Of a DNA stretch of 64,000 nucleotides, positions 54,602 through 63,545 are shown piece by piece; the stretch's first letter is position 1; every line of letters starts with the position of its first letter. The position numbers and the translations under genes are program-made. The notes below the pieces were generated by a model. The model searched no databases. It was not told the origin of the DNA and worked only from the letters and a program-made list of their open reading frames with translations. Origin of the DNA: JAWWOL01 sp963797535 (GTDB lineage Bacteria > Actinomycetota > Actinomycetes > JAWWOL01). The stretch is taken from contig CAWCPQ010000001.1 of assembly GCA_963797535.1 (NCBI GenBank), forward strand, positions 992,001 through 1,056,000. The letters are read 5' to 3'.

Positions 54602-55868
54602 CCGCGACGTTGGGCCACCGCGCGCGGTCGAGAATGTCGCGTCCGTCCACGACCGCCCGCAGTCCGGGCAGAAACGTAGGATCCCAGGCGCCGTAGCAGT
54701 CATGGTCGGCTTGCAGGATCGCGCCGTCACAGTGCTCACCCGATCGGTGGGGTGGCAGGCCCATGGCGACCAGCTCCTCGGGGCTGAACAACGGGTCATG
54801 CACGACCGGCCGCGCGCCCCTGGCACGGAGCTCCCTCACCAGGGGAAAGACACCGGAGAACGCGGTCTCCTTGACCCCGCCGCGATAGGCAGCGCCGAGC
54901 ACCACCACGGTCGTTCCCGACAGGCCCCCGAGCATGCCCGCCAACAGGTCGCACGCATACGCCGGCATGGCCTCGTTGACCTCCCGGCCCACCGCGGGGA
55001 GTCGGGCGTCGGGATCAGTTGACAGGTAGAGCCGGGGGTAGACCGGAATGCAATGGCCGCCCACGGCCACGCCCGGACGGTGCAAGTGGCTGTACGGCTG
55101 GGAGTTGGCGGCGTTCACGACAGCTCGAATGTCAACGCCCACGGTGTCCGCGTACCTGGCGAACTCGTTGGCGAGCGCGATATTCACGTCTCGATAGGTT
55201 GTCTCGGCGAGCTTGGTCAGCTCCGCCGCCTCCGCCGACCCGAGGTCCCACACGCCGTTGCCCTGAGCAAGGTCCGGACGAGGGTCGAAGGTGAGAACAG
55301 ACTGGTAGAACGCGGTCGCCCGCTCCCCGCTACGCCTGTCGAGACCGCCGACCAGCTTCGGATAGCGACGCAGGTCGGCGAAAACGCTGCCGCTCATCAC
55401 ACGCTCGGGGCTGAAGCACACGTCGATGTCCACGCCCGGCCGCAGGCCACTCCCTCGCGCCAGCATCGGGGCAAGGCGGTTTCTCGTGGTTCCGACGGGA
55501 ATCGTGGTCTCGAAGCTCACCAGGGTGCCGCGGCGAATCCCGCGCGCGATGTCGGCCGTAGCGGCGTCCATGGCGCGAAAGTCGGGCGAGGCGTCCGCAT
55601 CGACGACGACAGGCACAGCCACGACGACCACCTCGGAGCTCGCCACGGCACGCGACGTGTCGCTCTCGACCGACAGCCGCCCGCTCGCAACGGCAGCGGC
55701 CAGCCCTTCCGCCAGGCCGGGCTCACCGGGAAACGGGGGTCGACCGGCAGCGACGGCTGCTCGCACCGCCGGCGAGATGTCCGCACCCACGACAGTGGCG
55801 CCCCGGTCGGCGTACTGAACAGCCAGCGGGAGGCCGATCTTGCCCAACCCGACGACGGCGACCCTCAT
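54558..55868 (-). CDS. Nucleotide-sugar 6-dehydrogenase (UDP-GlcNAc / UDP-ManNAc dehydrogenase, WbpA/WecC type)
   Basis: 436 residues. NAD site VAVVGLGKIGLPLAVQYADR, then VSFETTIPVGTTRN, FSPERVMSGSVFADLRRYPK, KLAETTYRDVNIALANEFAR, and the catalytic Cys in AVGGHCIPVYPRLYL. GGHCIPV and SPERV favour the WecC/WbpA group over UDP-glucose dehydrogenase. With the next two genes it forms a WbpA-WbpB-WbpE-like set, so UDP-GlcNAc to UDP-GlcNAcA is the likeliest reaction. Overlaps its upstream neighbour by 4 nt. Confidence 0.88.
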   Translation of the reverse strand: MRVAVVGLGKIGLPLAVQYADRGATVVGADISPAVRAAVAAGRPPFPGEPGLAEGLAAAVASGRLSVESDTSRAVASSEVVVVAVPVVVDADASPDFRAMDAATADIARGIRRGTLVSFETTIPVGTTRNRLAPMLARGSGLRPGVDIDVCFSPERVMSGSVFADLRRYPKLVGGLDRRSGERATAFYQSVLTFDPRPDLAQGNGVWDLGSAEAAELTKLAETTYRDVNIALANEFARYADTVGVDIRAVVNAANSQPYSHLHRPGVAVGGHCIPVYPRLYLSTDPDARLPAVGREVNEAMPAYACDLLAGMLGGLSGTTVVVLGAAYRGGVKETAFSGVFPLVRELRARGARPVVHDPLFSPEELVAMGLPPHRSGEHCDGAILQADHDCYGAWDPTFLPGLRAVVDGRDILDRARWPNVAVKSLGRPQHTASGT

Positions 55869-56881
55869 GACGGCCTCTGACCGACGTGTACGAGGCCCGC
55901 TCCAGCCGCGGAAGCCAACGCGGCCTCTGCGACGGCGAGAGTGGCCAAGCCCTCGTCGAGGCTCACGATGTTGCTCGAGAGACCGAGAACCGCGTCTCTG
56001 AAACTGCTCAGCTCGACGACGAGCGGCTCCGGCTTGGCGATGGCAAATCGGACCACGTCGCCCTCACTCACGCCGCGGAAGCTGGAGATGGCATCCCACT
56101 GCGTCGGCACGCTGCCGTTGGCGAAGAACGTCAGGTCGGCGGTCAACGTGTCTGCCTCGAAGCAGCCTCGTTCGCCGGTGACGATCACCTTCCGCTCCTT
56201 CATCGGGGACAGCCAGTTGACCAGATGCTGGACGACTACCCCGTTCTCGAGCTGCCCGACGATCGCGATCAGGTCCTCGTAGGGCCTCCCGGCGCGATGC
56301 GCAGCAGATGCTGAGACGGAGGCGTACGGCGACCTGGCCACCCACGAGGTCAGGTCGATGTCGTGTGTCGCCAGGTCCTTCACGACACCGACGTCGCGGA
56401 TGCGCTCCGGGAAGGGTCCCTGGCGACGTGTCGCTACCTGATACACCTCGCCCAGATCACCAGCCTCGAGTCGGTCCCGGAGCGACTGCAGCGCCGGGTT
56501 GTACCGCTCGATGTGGCCCACGCAGCCGATCACCTCCGCCCGGCGAAAAGCTGCTGCCAGCTCCCTGCCCGCCTCCAGCGTGTGGGCCAGTGGCTTCTCA
56601 ATCAGGGTGGCGATGCCTTCAGCGGCGAGTCTGAGGGCCGCGGGGGCGTGGTCTTCCGTGGGGACGGCCACGACGCACATGTCGAGGTTCCCCTGGTTGA
56701 GCATCTCGTCGAGGTAGGGATAGACGGGCAGCCCGGCAGCCGCCGCGGCCCCGTACCTGTCACCATCCCGGTCAGCCACGGCTACCAGGTCCACCCCCTC
56801 GAGCCGGCTCAGCACGCGCACGTGATGCCGGCCCATCATTCCCAGGCCCAGTACACCTGCCCGTAGGCGACGCGGCATCAC
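55865..56881 (-). CDS. Gfo/Idh/MocA-family oxidoreductase, WbpB/WlbA-like
   Basis: 338 residues. Rossmann motif RAGVLGLGMMGRHHVRVLSR, the EKP signature in ATLIEKPLAHTLEAG, GHIERYNPALQSLRDRLEAG, and KDLATHDIDLTSWVA, with the His-Asp pair of the active site. The context suggests oxidation of C3 of UDP-GlcNAcA to the 3-keto sugar, the substrate of the adjacent aminotransferase. Translationally coupled at both ends (4-nt overlaps). Confidence 0.85.
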   Translation of the reverse strand: MMPRRLRAGVLGLGMMGRHHVRVLSRLEGVDLVAVADRDGDRYGAAAAAGLPVYPYLDEMLNQGNLDMCVVAVPTEDHAPAALRLAAEGIATLIEKPLAHTLEAGRELAAAFRRAEVIGCVGHIERYNPALQSLRDRLEAGDLGEVYQVATRRQGPFPERIRDVGVVKDLATHDIDLTSWVARSPYASVSASAAHRAGRPYEDLIAIVGQLENGVVVQHLVNWLSPMKERKVIVTGERGCFEADTLTADLTFFANGSVPTQWDAISSFRGVSEGDVVRFAIAKPEPLVVELSSFRDAVLGLSSNIVSLDEGLATLAVAEAALASAAGAGLVHVGQRPS

Positions 56882-57945
56882 AGATCAGCCTCAAAACTGT
56901 TGACTGCACCGATCACCGTGGCGAGGTCACCGTCAGTGAGATGAGGCCCGACCGGCAGGGACAGGACCTCGTTGGTCGCAGCGGTCGTCACCGGCAGCTC
57001 GAGGTCGTACCGGAACGAGGCAAGCCGGTGCACGGGCGTCGGGTAGTACACCCCGGACGCCACGCCGGCACTCGCCAGGTGAGCGGCCAGCGCGTCTCGG
57101 CGCCGGCTGCGAATCGTGTACTGGTGGAACACGTGGGTCGCTCCCGCCGCGGTGCTGGGCAAGGAGACGCGCAGGAGCGCTTGACCGTAGACCCGAGCGT
57201 TGTTCCTCCGTTGATCGTTCCAGCCCGCGAGCTGCCTCAACTGCACCCTTCCCATGGCAGCGGCGACGTCGGTCATCCGCGCGTTGAAGCCGACAACTTC
57301 GTTCTCGTACCGACGCTCCATGCCCTGGTTGCGCAAGAGTCGGGCCATCCGGTCGGCCGCCGCGTCGTTGGTCACGATCATGCCGCCCTCGCCGGTCGTC
57401 ATGTTCTTTGTCGGGTAGAAGCTGAACGCGGCCACGTCACCCCAGGCCCCGACCGGTCGGTCATCGAGCGCGGCTCCGTGTGCCTGGGCTGCGTCCTCGA
57501 TCAGGAGGAGGCCGCGGCGTGAGCACAACTCGGCAAGCTCACGCATCGGTGCCGGGTGCCCGAACAGATGCACCACGAGCACCGCCGTCGTACGGGGGGT
57601 GACAGCAGCGGCCACCAGCACCGGATCGAGGCAAAAGGTCTCGGCGTCGATGTCGACAAAAATCGGAACAGCGCCGCACAGCCGGACCGCGTTCGCGGTG
57701 GCGGCGAAGGTAAATGACGGCACGATGACTTCATCCCCGGGGCCCACGCCCGCGGCAAGCATCCCCAGGTGCAGGGCTGAGGTCCCGGAGTTGACCGCCA
57801 CGCAGGACCGGCCGGCGACGAGGGCACCGAACTCATCCTCGAACGCGGCAACCTCGACTCCCTGAGCGAGAAGTCCGGACCGAAGCACGCGATCGACCGC
57901 CTCCCGCTCCTCGAGCCCGATCAACGGCGTCGCGACTGGGATCAT
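56878..57945 (-). CDS. DegT/DnrJ/EryC1/StrS aminotransferase, WbpE-like
   Basis: 355-residue PLP enzyme of the sugar aminotransferase family. N-terminal IPVATPLIGLEEREAVDRVL, SGTSALHLGMLAAGVGPGDE, IEDAAQAHGAAL, and the PLP lysine in FSFYPTKNMTTGEGGMIVTN, then RNQGMERRYENEVVGFNARM. Expected to aminate the 3-keto sugar made by the next gene. First gene of a coupled three-gene operon; a candidate FliA/WhiG-like promoter is at 58038-58066. Confidence 0.9.
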   Translation of the reverse strand: MIPVATPLIGLEEREAVDRVLRSGLLAQGVEVAAFEDEFGALVAGRSCVAVNSGTSALHLGMLAAGVGPGDEVIVPSFTFAATANAVRLCGAVPIFVDIDAETFCLDPVLVAAAVTPRTTAVLVVHLFGHPAPMRELAELCSRRGLLLIEDAAQAHGAALDDRPVGAWGDVAAFSFYPTKNMTTGEGGMIVTNDAAADRMARLLRNQGMERRYENEVVGFNARMTDVAAAMGRVQLRQLAGWNDQRRNNARVYGQALLRVSLPSTAAGATHVFHQYTIRSRRRDALAAHLASAGVASGVYYPTPVHRLASFRYDLELPVTTAATNEVLSLPVGPHLTDGDLATVIGAVNSFEADL

Positions 57946-58037
57946 TGCGTCTGCTCCTCGTCTGCACTGTCCGGGCCGCGCGTTTGCGGCCGGTTGGTGT
58001 CAACCGGCCGGACGTTCACCCATTTGGCCCAGCGTTG

Positions 58038-58066
58038 TCCTCGGCCGCGACCCGGAGAACCTTGAG
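58038..58066 (-). promoter_or_regulatory. Candidate FliA/WhiG-type promoter of the amino-sugar operon
   Basis: On the minus strand: CTCAAGG (58066-58060), 14-nt spacer, GCCGAGGA (58045-58038), about 93 nt before the aminotransferase start. Same -35-like half and spacer as the pil elements; the -10-like half keeps GCCGA. Confidence 0.55.
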
Positions 58067-58124
58067 CCGTGGCGGACGAGCGCGCGAGGTCGAAGATCGG
58101 GTCGGATGCTCTACGGTGAAACAG

Positions 58125-59141
58125 ATGAAGATTCTGCACGCACCGGTGGAAGTGGCCGGGCAGGTAGGTCTCGAGGTGGCCGGACTTCGAGCCCTGGGCC
58201 ATGAAGCAGAGTCCTGGACGCAACGGCATGCCTTCGACTTCCGCCCGGGCCCGGACCGACTGCTGCGCGGAGCAGGGTGGCGGGCACGAGCTCAGGGGCT
58301 GACCCTCGTACCGAAGGCCTCGGGTTTCGAGGTCGTGCACTTTCACGGCGGTGCCAGCCTCCTGCCCAAGCGCACCGGCTACGCGGATGTCCGTCTGCTC
58401 CGACGCCGACACGTGCGCGTCGTTCAGCACTTTTGCGGTAGCGACGCCCGGTTACCGGACACGGAGCGCGCCCGCAATCCGTGGTACGTGAACAGCTACG
58501 GCGAGGACGAGCGGGAAAACCGAGCGCGAATAGCGCGATGGGCCGATCTCACCGACGGCCATGTCATCTTCCAGGACAACTCGTTCGACGCCTTTCTGCG
58601 CCCTGCGTTCTCCCACATCCACGTAGTCCCCCTCGCCGTCGATCTGAAGCGGCTTCAGCCGAGGCCGGATCAGCCCCCGCGGAACCTCCCCATGGTGGTC
58701 CACGCCCCCAGCAACACCGGCTTCAAGGGGACCGAGGTAGTCCGAGCCGCCATCGAGCGTCTCAACCGGGGGCGACGCCTGTGCGACTACGTCGAGGTCA
58801 CCGGACGCACGCATGCGGAGACGCTCGATCAGCTCGGCCGAGCCGACGTGGTGATTGACCAAGTTCGGGCCGGTGCGTACGGCACCGTCACGGTGGAAGC
58901 CATGGCGCTGGGGAAACCAGTTATCTGCTACATCCTGCCGGAACTCCTGCCGACGTATGGCCATGACTTCCCGGTGGTCTCAGCGGACCCCTCGACCTTG
59001 GAGGAGGTGCTCCGCGAACTCATGCGCTCCCACGACGATCGCGCTCTGATCGGCGCTCGGTCCCGCCGCTACGCGGAGCGGGTCCACGATCACCTGAAGG
59101 TCGCGGACCTCCTGGTCGATGTCTACGGCCAGCTGCCGTGA
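58125..59141 (+). CDS. Glycosyltransferase (GT4-like)
   Basis: 338 residues from ATG 58125-58127 (MKILHAPVEVAGQVGLEVAG); in-frame sequence upstream of it looks non-coding. GT-B fold with VVHFHGGASLLPKRT and VVQHFCGSDARL, VVHAPSNTGFKGTEVVRAAI, and the C-terminal donor site RAGAYGTVTVEAMALGKPVI. Divergent from the aminotransferase operon and coupled to the flippase gene by a 4-nt overlap. Donor sugar unknown. Confidence 0.82.
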   Translation: MKILHAPVEVAGQVGLEVAGLRALGHEAESWTQRHAFDFRPGPDRLLRGAGWRARAQGLTLVPKASGFEVVHFHGGASLLPKRTGYADVRLLRRRHVRVVQHFCGSDARLPDTERARNPWYVNSYGEDERENRARIARWADLTDGHVIFQDNSFDAFLRPAFSHIHVVPLAVDLKRLQPRPDQPPRNLPMVVHAPSNTGFKGTEVVRAAIERLNRGRRLCDYVEVTGRTHAETLDQLGRADVVIDQVRAGAYGTVTVEAMALGKPVICYILPELLPTYGHDFPVVSADPSTLEEVLRELMRSHDDRALIGARSRRYAERVHDHLKVADLLVDVYGQLP

Positions 59142-60643
59142 ACTCGCGCCTGCGCCGGTTGGGTCAGGAGAGCGCCGCGTACGCGTTGGTCCCCGCGTCC
59201 ACCGCGCTCACCAGCCTCATCCTGATCCCGGTCACCACCCGCAGCTTCAGCCCATCCGAATACGGTGTCCTCGGGCTGCTGCTCTCGCTCACCACACTGC
59301 TGTCGATCATGGTTGTCCTGTCACTCGACAGCGCCGCCCAACGCTTCTACCACCTCAGCGACGACGAAGCTTCTCGGCGAGGCATCTTCGCTTCCTGGAT
59401 CTGGTGCCAGCTCGCCATAGCCCTCGTGCTGTGCGGCGTCCTCGCGGCCGCCGCGGTGCCGCTGTCAAGCGCACTCCTCGGTTCGAGCAGTCACGCCGGG
59501 CTGCTGCGGGTCGGCCTGGCAGCCGTGCCGCTGGCATCCTTTGGCACCATCACGATCAACTGGCTTCGCTTTCAGCGCCGGCCAATGGTCACCGTCATAT
59601 TCGCTCTGGCAATGGCCACCACCACACTGTGCGCCACGCTTTACTTCTTGAACGAGATGCACCTGGGCCTGACCGCTGTCCCGCTCGGCCAGGTCGCAGG
59701 GTCGGCCGTGGGCGCAACCCTGGCCTTCCTCATGCTGCCGCGATGGTTCAACCCTCGCCTCGTCAACCTGGCCCGACTTCGAGAGATGCTCCGGTTCGGG
59801 CTGCCTTTGATGCCGGCCACAGTCGCGATCTGGGTTGTCAACCTCCTGGACCGATACTTCCTGGAAAGCTTTCACGGCGCCCACCAAGTCGGCCTCTACC
59901 AGGCTGCCAACCAACTCGCGGCGGTCGTGGCGATTGCCACGACCGCCTTTCAGCTGGCCTGGGGGCCGTTTGCCTTTGCTCACGCCGCCGATACCGATGC
60001 CAAGCGCATCTACTCGCGCGTGATGCTGCTGTTCACCGTGGCTGCCGGCGCCCTGTGCGCGGTCGTCGCCTCGTTGGCACCTCAGATCCTCTCGTTGGTC
60101 GCGACCCCGACGTATGCCGGGGGTGCACGGGCTGTGCCCTGGCTCACCTTCTCGTTCGTCTCGGTCGGGCTGATGTACATCGCCGCCGTCGGGCCGTCCA
60201 TCGTCGGCCGAACCGGACTCATCGCGCAGGCGACGCTGCTCGGCGCCGGGCTCACCATCGTCCTCGACCTGATTCTTGTGCCGCCGTATGCCGCCATGGG
60301 GGCCGCGATCGCCACGTTCACCGCGTGGTCAGCCGTCCCGGTCTACCTGTTCCTCCGAGCACATGCCTATTTCCCGGTGAGCTTTCCCTACGCCCGCACT
60401 GTGGTCGTGGTCGCGGTGGACCTCGTCGTGAGTGTGCTGGTCCAACAGATCAGCACCGACACAACCGCGAGGACGATAGCCCTCAAGATCGCAGCACTCG
60501 GCCTCACTGTTGGGCCGCTTTCGTGGTGGATGACCCGTGATCGCCGGGACCAGCCGGGTATCGGCGGGCCCGCGGGAGTCGACGCCGCCTTGATTCCCGC
60601 CAGCCGCGCAGAGGCGACCAGCCGCCGCGCAGTCGTGCGCTGA
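59138..60643 (+). CDS. Polysaccharide flippase (Wzx / MOP superfamily)
   Basis: 501 residues with about 12-14 membrane segments. The N-terminus (LGQESAAYALVPASTALTSL, TRSFSPSEYGVLGLLLSLTT) and the helices around LRFGLPLMPATVAIWVVNLL and DRYFLESFHGAHQVGLYQAA follow the PST/Wzx pattern. It would move lipid-linked repeat units across the membrane for the Wzy-like protein at 49948-51408. Starts with GTG, overlapping the glycosyltransferase stop; its stop overlaps asnB by one base. Confidence 0.88.
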   Translation: MNSRLRRLGQESAAYALVPASTALTSLILIPVTTRSFSPSEYGVLGLLLSLTTLLSIMVVLSLDSAAQRFYHLSDDEASRRGIFASWIWCQLAIALVLCGVLAAAAVPLSSALLGSSSHAGLLRVGLAAVPLASFGTITINWLRFQRRPMVTVIFALAMATTTLCATLYFLNEMHLGLTAVPLGQVAGSAVGATLAFLMLPRWFNPRLVNLARLREMLRFGLPLMPATVAIWVVNLLDRYFLESFHGAHQVGLYQAANQLAAVVAIATTAFQLAWGPFAFAHAADTDAKRIYSRVMLLFTVAAGALCAVVASLAPQILSLVATPTYAGGARAVPWLTFSFVSVGLMYIAAVGPSIVGRTGLIAQATLLGAGLTIVLDLILVPPYAAMGAAIATFTAWSAVPVYLFLRAHAYFPVSFPYARTVVVVAVDLVVSVLVQQISTDTTARTIALKIAALGLTVGPLSWWMTRDRRDQPGIGGPAGVDAALIPASRAEATSRRAVVR

Positions 60644-62514
60644 TGTGCGGACTCGCCGGCTGGATCGGCCCGGGTGCCGAGGCTGCGTGGCTCGAGTCCG
60701 CGGTTCGTTGCCTGCAGCACCGGGGTCCGGACGACAGCGGCACCTTGATGTGGCCCGAAAGCGGCTCCCCCGTTGTCGGACTGGCACATACCCGGCTGGC
60801 CATCCTTGACCTCAGTGTTGCCGGTCATCAGCCCTTCTCGAGCGCGGACGGGCGATTTCACCTCGTGTACAACGGGGAGGTCTACAACTACCTCGAGCTA
60901 CGCGCGGAGCTTCGCCGGACCGGGGAGGTGTTCCGTACCGAGACCGACACCGAGGTAGTCCTCTCCGCGCTGAGGGCATGGGGCCCAGCGGCCCTGTCCC
61001 GGTTTACCGGCATGTTTGCCCTGGCGCTGATCGACACGGCGGCGAGAACGGTTCTGTTCGCCCGTGACATGTTCGGTATCAAGCCGCTCTACCTGGCCAC
61101 CTCGGGGCAGGCGACCGTGTTTGCCTCGGAGCCGACACCACTGCTCACCGCCCCCGGAGTGTCACGCCGGGCAGACCCGGTCGCCGTCTACGACTTCCTC
61201 CGCTTCGGGCTGGTCGATCACGGCACCGCAACCATGTTCTCGGATGTCCGACGCTTTCCGGCTGGCTGCTACGCCGTGGTGCCCTTCGACCGACCGCACG
61301 ACGTTGAGCCTCGAACCTACGTGCAGGAGCAGCCCACCCATGAGGCCGCCTCCACGGCAGAGCGCATCGACAGACTTCGCGAGCTCCTGCTCGAGAGCAC
61401 GCGACTCCACCTGCGCAGCGATGTGGCCATCGGCGCAGCCCTGTCCGGCGGCATCGACTCAAGCTGCATCGTCGGGGCCATGCGGGCGGTGGGAGCGCCC
61501 GACCTGGAACTGCACACCTTCACCTTCTCCGCGCAAGACCCAGCGATCGACGAGCTCGGGTGGGCGCAGCTGGCGGGGCAAGCGAGCGGCGCCATCTCGC
61601 ACGTGGTCCGGGCCAGCGGAGCGGACCTGTGCGCGGACCTTGACACACTGATCGTGCACCAGGCTGAGCCGTTTCCCACGTCGAGCATCTACGCGCAGGC
61701 GCAGGTATTCCGTGCAGCCAAGGCGATGGGCGTCACCGTGCTTCTCGACGGACAGGGCGGTGACGAGCTGTTCGCCGGATATCGGCCGTTCCTCTGGTCG
61801 GCCGTGGCAGAGGATCTTCGGGCGGGGAGAATCGGGCAAGCCAGGGCACAGGTCCGCGTCACCGCTGCGTTGACCGGTACCGGGTCGAGCGCGTCAATGT
61901 GGGCCCGCTCCCTCGTAGCCGCCATGCCACGCAGCCTGACGGCATCGCTTGCACGGGGAAGGCGCGGACCGACGTGGATCAACGAGACATGGTTTCGGGG
62001 CCGTAGCCCGATGCCCGCCATCCGGCCGGGCCAGGGCCGGGCCAGCTTGCGTGCTGCCATGGACGAAGCGACCCACTTCAGCGTCTTGCCATCCCTGCTT
62101 CGGTACGAGGACCGCAACTCCATGGCCTACTCACGCGAGAGCCGGCTTCCGTTCCTCACACCCGCGATGTCGTCGTTCGCCCGGTCCGTTCCGCGCGTCG
62201 AGCTGCTGGGGCCGGATGGCAGTGGCAAGTGGCTCCTGCGCGAAGCCATGCGCGGCCTTGTCCCTGACCGGATCTTGGACCGCAAGGACAAGATCGGGTT
62301 TGAGACTCCGGAGCGCGCCTGGCTCACCGCGTCCGAGCCGTGGGTCAGAGAACAGCTGCGTCGGGACGTGCCGAAGGTACCCGCCTTGCGCCTTCAGCCG
62401 ACTCTGTCAGCCGTGGACGCCCTGAGCTCGGGCAACGGCCGTCACGCCGGCGACGTGTGGCGGGCCCTGTGTCTTTCCCGATGGTCAGAACTGTTCGAGG
62501 TGTCGTGGACATGA
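60643..62514 (+). CDS. asnB: AsnB-like glutamine-dependent amidotransferase (asparagine synthase family)
   Basis: 623 residues. Ntn glutaminase with Cys2 (MCGLAGWIGPGAE), CLQHRGPDDSGT, LVYNGEVYNYLELRAEL. The synthetase domain has the PP-motif GAALSGGIDSSCIVGAM and LLDGQGGDELFAGYRPF. Complete catalytic set. In polysaccharide loci such homologues often amidate uronic acids rather than aspartate, and this window encodes a UDP-amino-uronic acid pathway. Asparagine synthesis remains possible. Coupled to wecB downstream by a 4-nt overlap. Confidence 0.9.
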   Translation: MCGLAGWIGPGAEAAWLESAVRCLQHRGPDDSGTLMWPESGSPVVGLAHTRLAILDLSVAGHQPFSSADGRFHLVYNGEVYNYLELRAELRRTGEVFRTETDTEVVLSALRAWGPAALSRFTGMFALALIDTAARTVLFARDMFGIKPLYLATSGQATVFASEPTPLLTAPGVSRRADPVAVYDFLRFGLVDHGTATMFSDVRRFPAGCYAVVPFDRPHDVEPRTYVQEQPTHEAASTAERIDRLRELLLESTRLHLRSDVAIGAALSGGIDSSCIVGAMRAVGAPDLELHTFTFSAQDPAIDELGWAQLAGQASGAISHVVRASGADLCADLDTLIVHQAEPFPTSSIYAQAQVFRAAKAMGVTVLLDGQGGDELFAGYRPFLWSAVAEDLRAGRIGQARAQVRVTAALTGTGSSASMWARSLVAAMPRSLTASLARGRRGPTWINETWFRGRSPMPAIRPGQGRASLRAAMDEATHFSVLPSLLRYEDRNSMAYSRESRLPFLTPAMSSFARSVPRVELLGPDGSGKWLLREAMRGLVPDRILDRKDKIGFETPERAWLTASEPWVREQLRRDVPKVPALRLQPTLSAVDALSSGNGRHAGDVWRALCLSRWSELFEVSWT

Positions 62515-63545
62515 AGGTGCTCACCGTCGTCGGAGCGCGGCCCCAGTTCGTGAAGGCCGCGGCGCTCGGCAAAGCGTTGGCGGGCGCAGGCGTCCGCGAG
62601 GTTATGGTCCACACCGGCCAGCACCACGACCCCGCGTTGTCCCAGGTCTTCTTCGATGAGCTCGCGATCGCACCGCCGGCGTACACCCTCGGAATTCACG
62701 GCGGCGGTCACGGGCAGATGACCGGCCGCATGCTGGAGGCGCTCGAACCCGTACTGCTTGAAGAAGACCCCGACGCGGTCATCGTGTACGGGGACACCAA
62801 CTCCACGCTGGCGGGAGGGTTGGCCTCGGCAAAGCTCGACATCCCGGTTGTGCATGTCGAGGCGGGTCTGCGCTCCTTCAACCGCCGGATGCCGGAGGAG
62901 ACCAACCGGGTTCTCACCGATCATCTGAGCACGCTGCTGCTGACACCCACGACGGCGGCCGTCGCCAATCTCGCAGCGGAGGGCATTACCGAGGGCGTTC
63001 ATCACGTGGGCGACGTCATGTACGACGTTTCCCTCGGCGCCGCCGACCGAGCAACGAGCGAGTCCACTGTGCTCGACCGGCTCGGCCTTTCTGCCGGCAC
63101 CTTCAATGTGGCGACCGTGCATCGGGCCGAAAACACGAACGACGAAGCCCAGCTCGCCCGCATCATCGCCTACCTCAGGGAGACGGGATCCCGCGTCGTG
63201 CTCCCCCTGCACCCCAGGACAGCGGCTGCCGTCGAAAGGGCTGGGATCTCCCTTGACGGGCTTACCGTCGTTGGGCCGCTGCCCTATCTCGACATGGTCC
63301 GGCTGGTGGGCTCCTGCCTGACCGTCTACACAGATTCGGGCGGCCTGCAGAAGGAGGCCTACTTCCTGGGCGTGCCGTGCATCACCTTGCGCACAGAGAC
63401 CGAGTGGGTCGAAACCATCGAGTGCGGGTGGAACCGACTCTGGACGGTCGCCGACTACCGGCCACGGGTGCCGATCGATGATTACGGCACCGGCAACGCG
63501 GCCGCATTGTGCGCGGACATCATTTGTCGCCTGGGCGGGCGCTGA
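62511..63545 (+). CDS. wecB: UDP-N-acetylglucosamine 2-epimerase (non-hydrolysing)
   Basis: 344 residues from ATG 62511-62513 (MKVLTVVGARPQFVKAAALG). Motifs: MVHTGQHHDPALSQVFF, VIVYGDTNSTLAGGLASAKL, VVHVEAGLRSFNRRMPEETN, VATVHRAENTND, VVLPLHPRTAAAVERAG and TDSGGLQKEAYFLGVPCITL. Converts UDP-GlcNAc to UDP-ManNAc, or acts on the diacetamido uronic acid as WbpI does in Pseudomonas. With the WbpA/B/E-like genes this could lead to a ManNAc3NAcA-type sugar. The 3' end overlaps the convergent next gene by 26 nt. Confidence 0.93.
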   Translation: MKVLTVVGARPQFVKAAALGKALAGAGVREVMVHTGQHHDPALSQVFFDELAIAPPAYTLGIHGGGHGQMTGRMLEALEPVLLEEDPDAVIVYGDTNSTLAGGLASAKLDIPVVHVEAGLRSFNRRMPEETNRVLTDHLSTLLLTPTTAAVANLAAEGITEGVHHVGDVMYDVSLGAADRATSESTVLDRLGLSAGTFNVATVHRAENTNDEAQLARIIAYLRETGSRVVLPLHPRTAAAVERAGISLDGLTVVGPLPYLDMVRLVGSCLTVYTDSGGLQKEAYFLGVPCITLRTETEWVETIECGWNRLWTVADYRPRVPIDDYGTGNAAALCADIICRLGGR

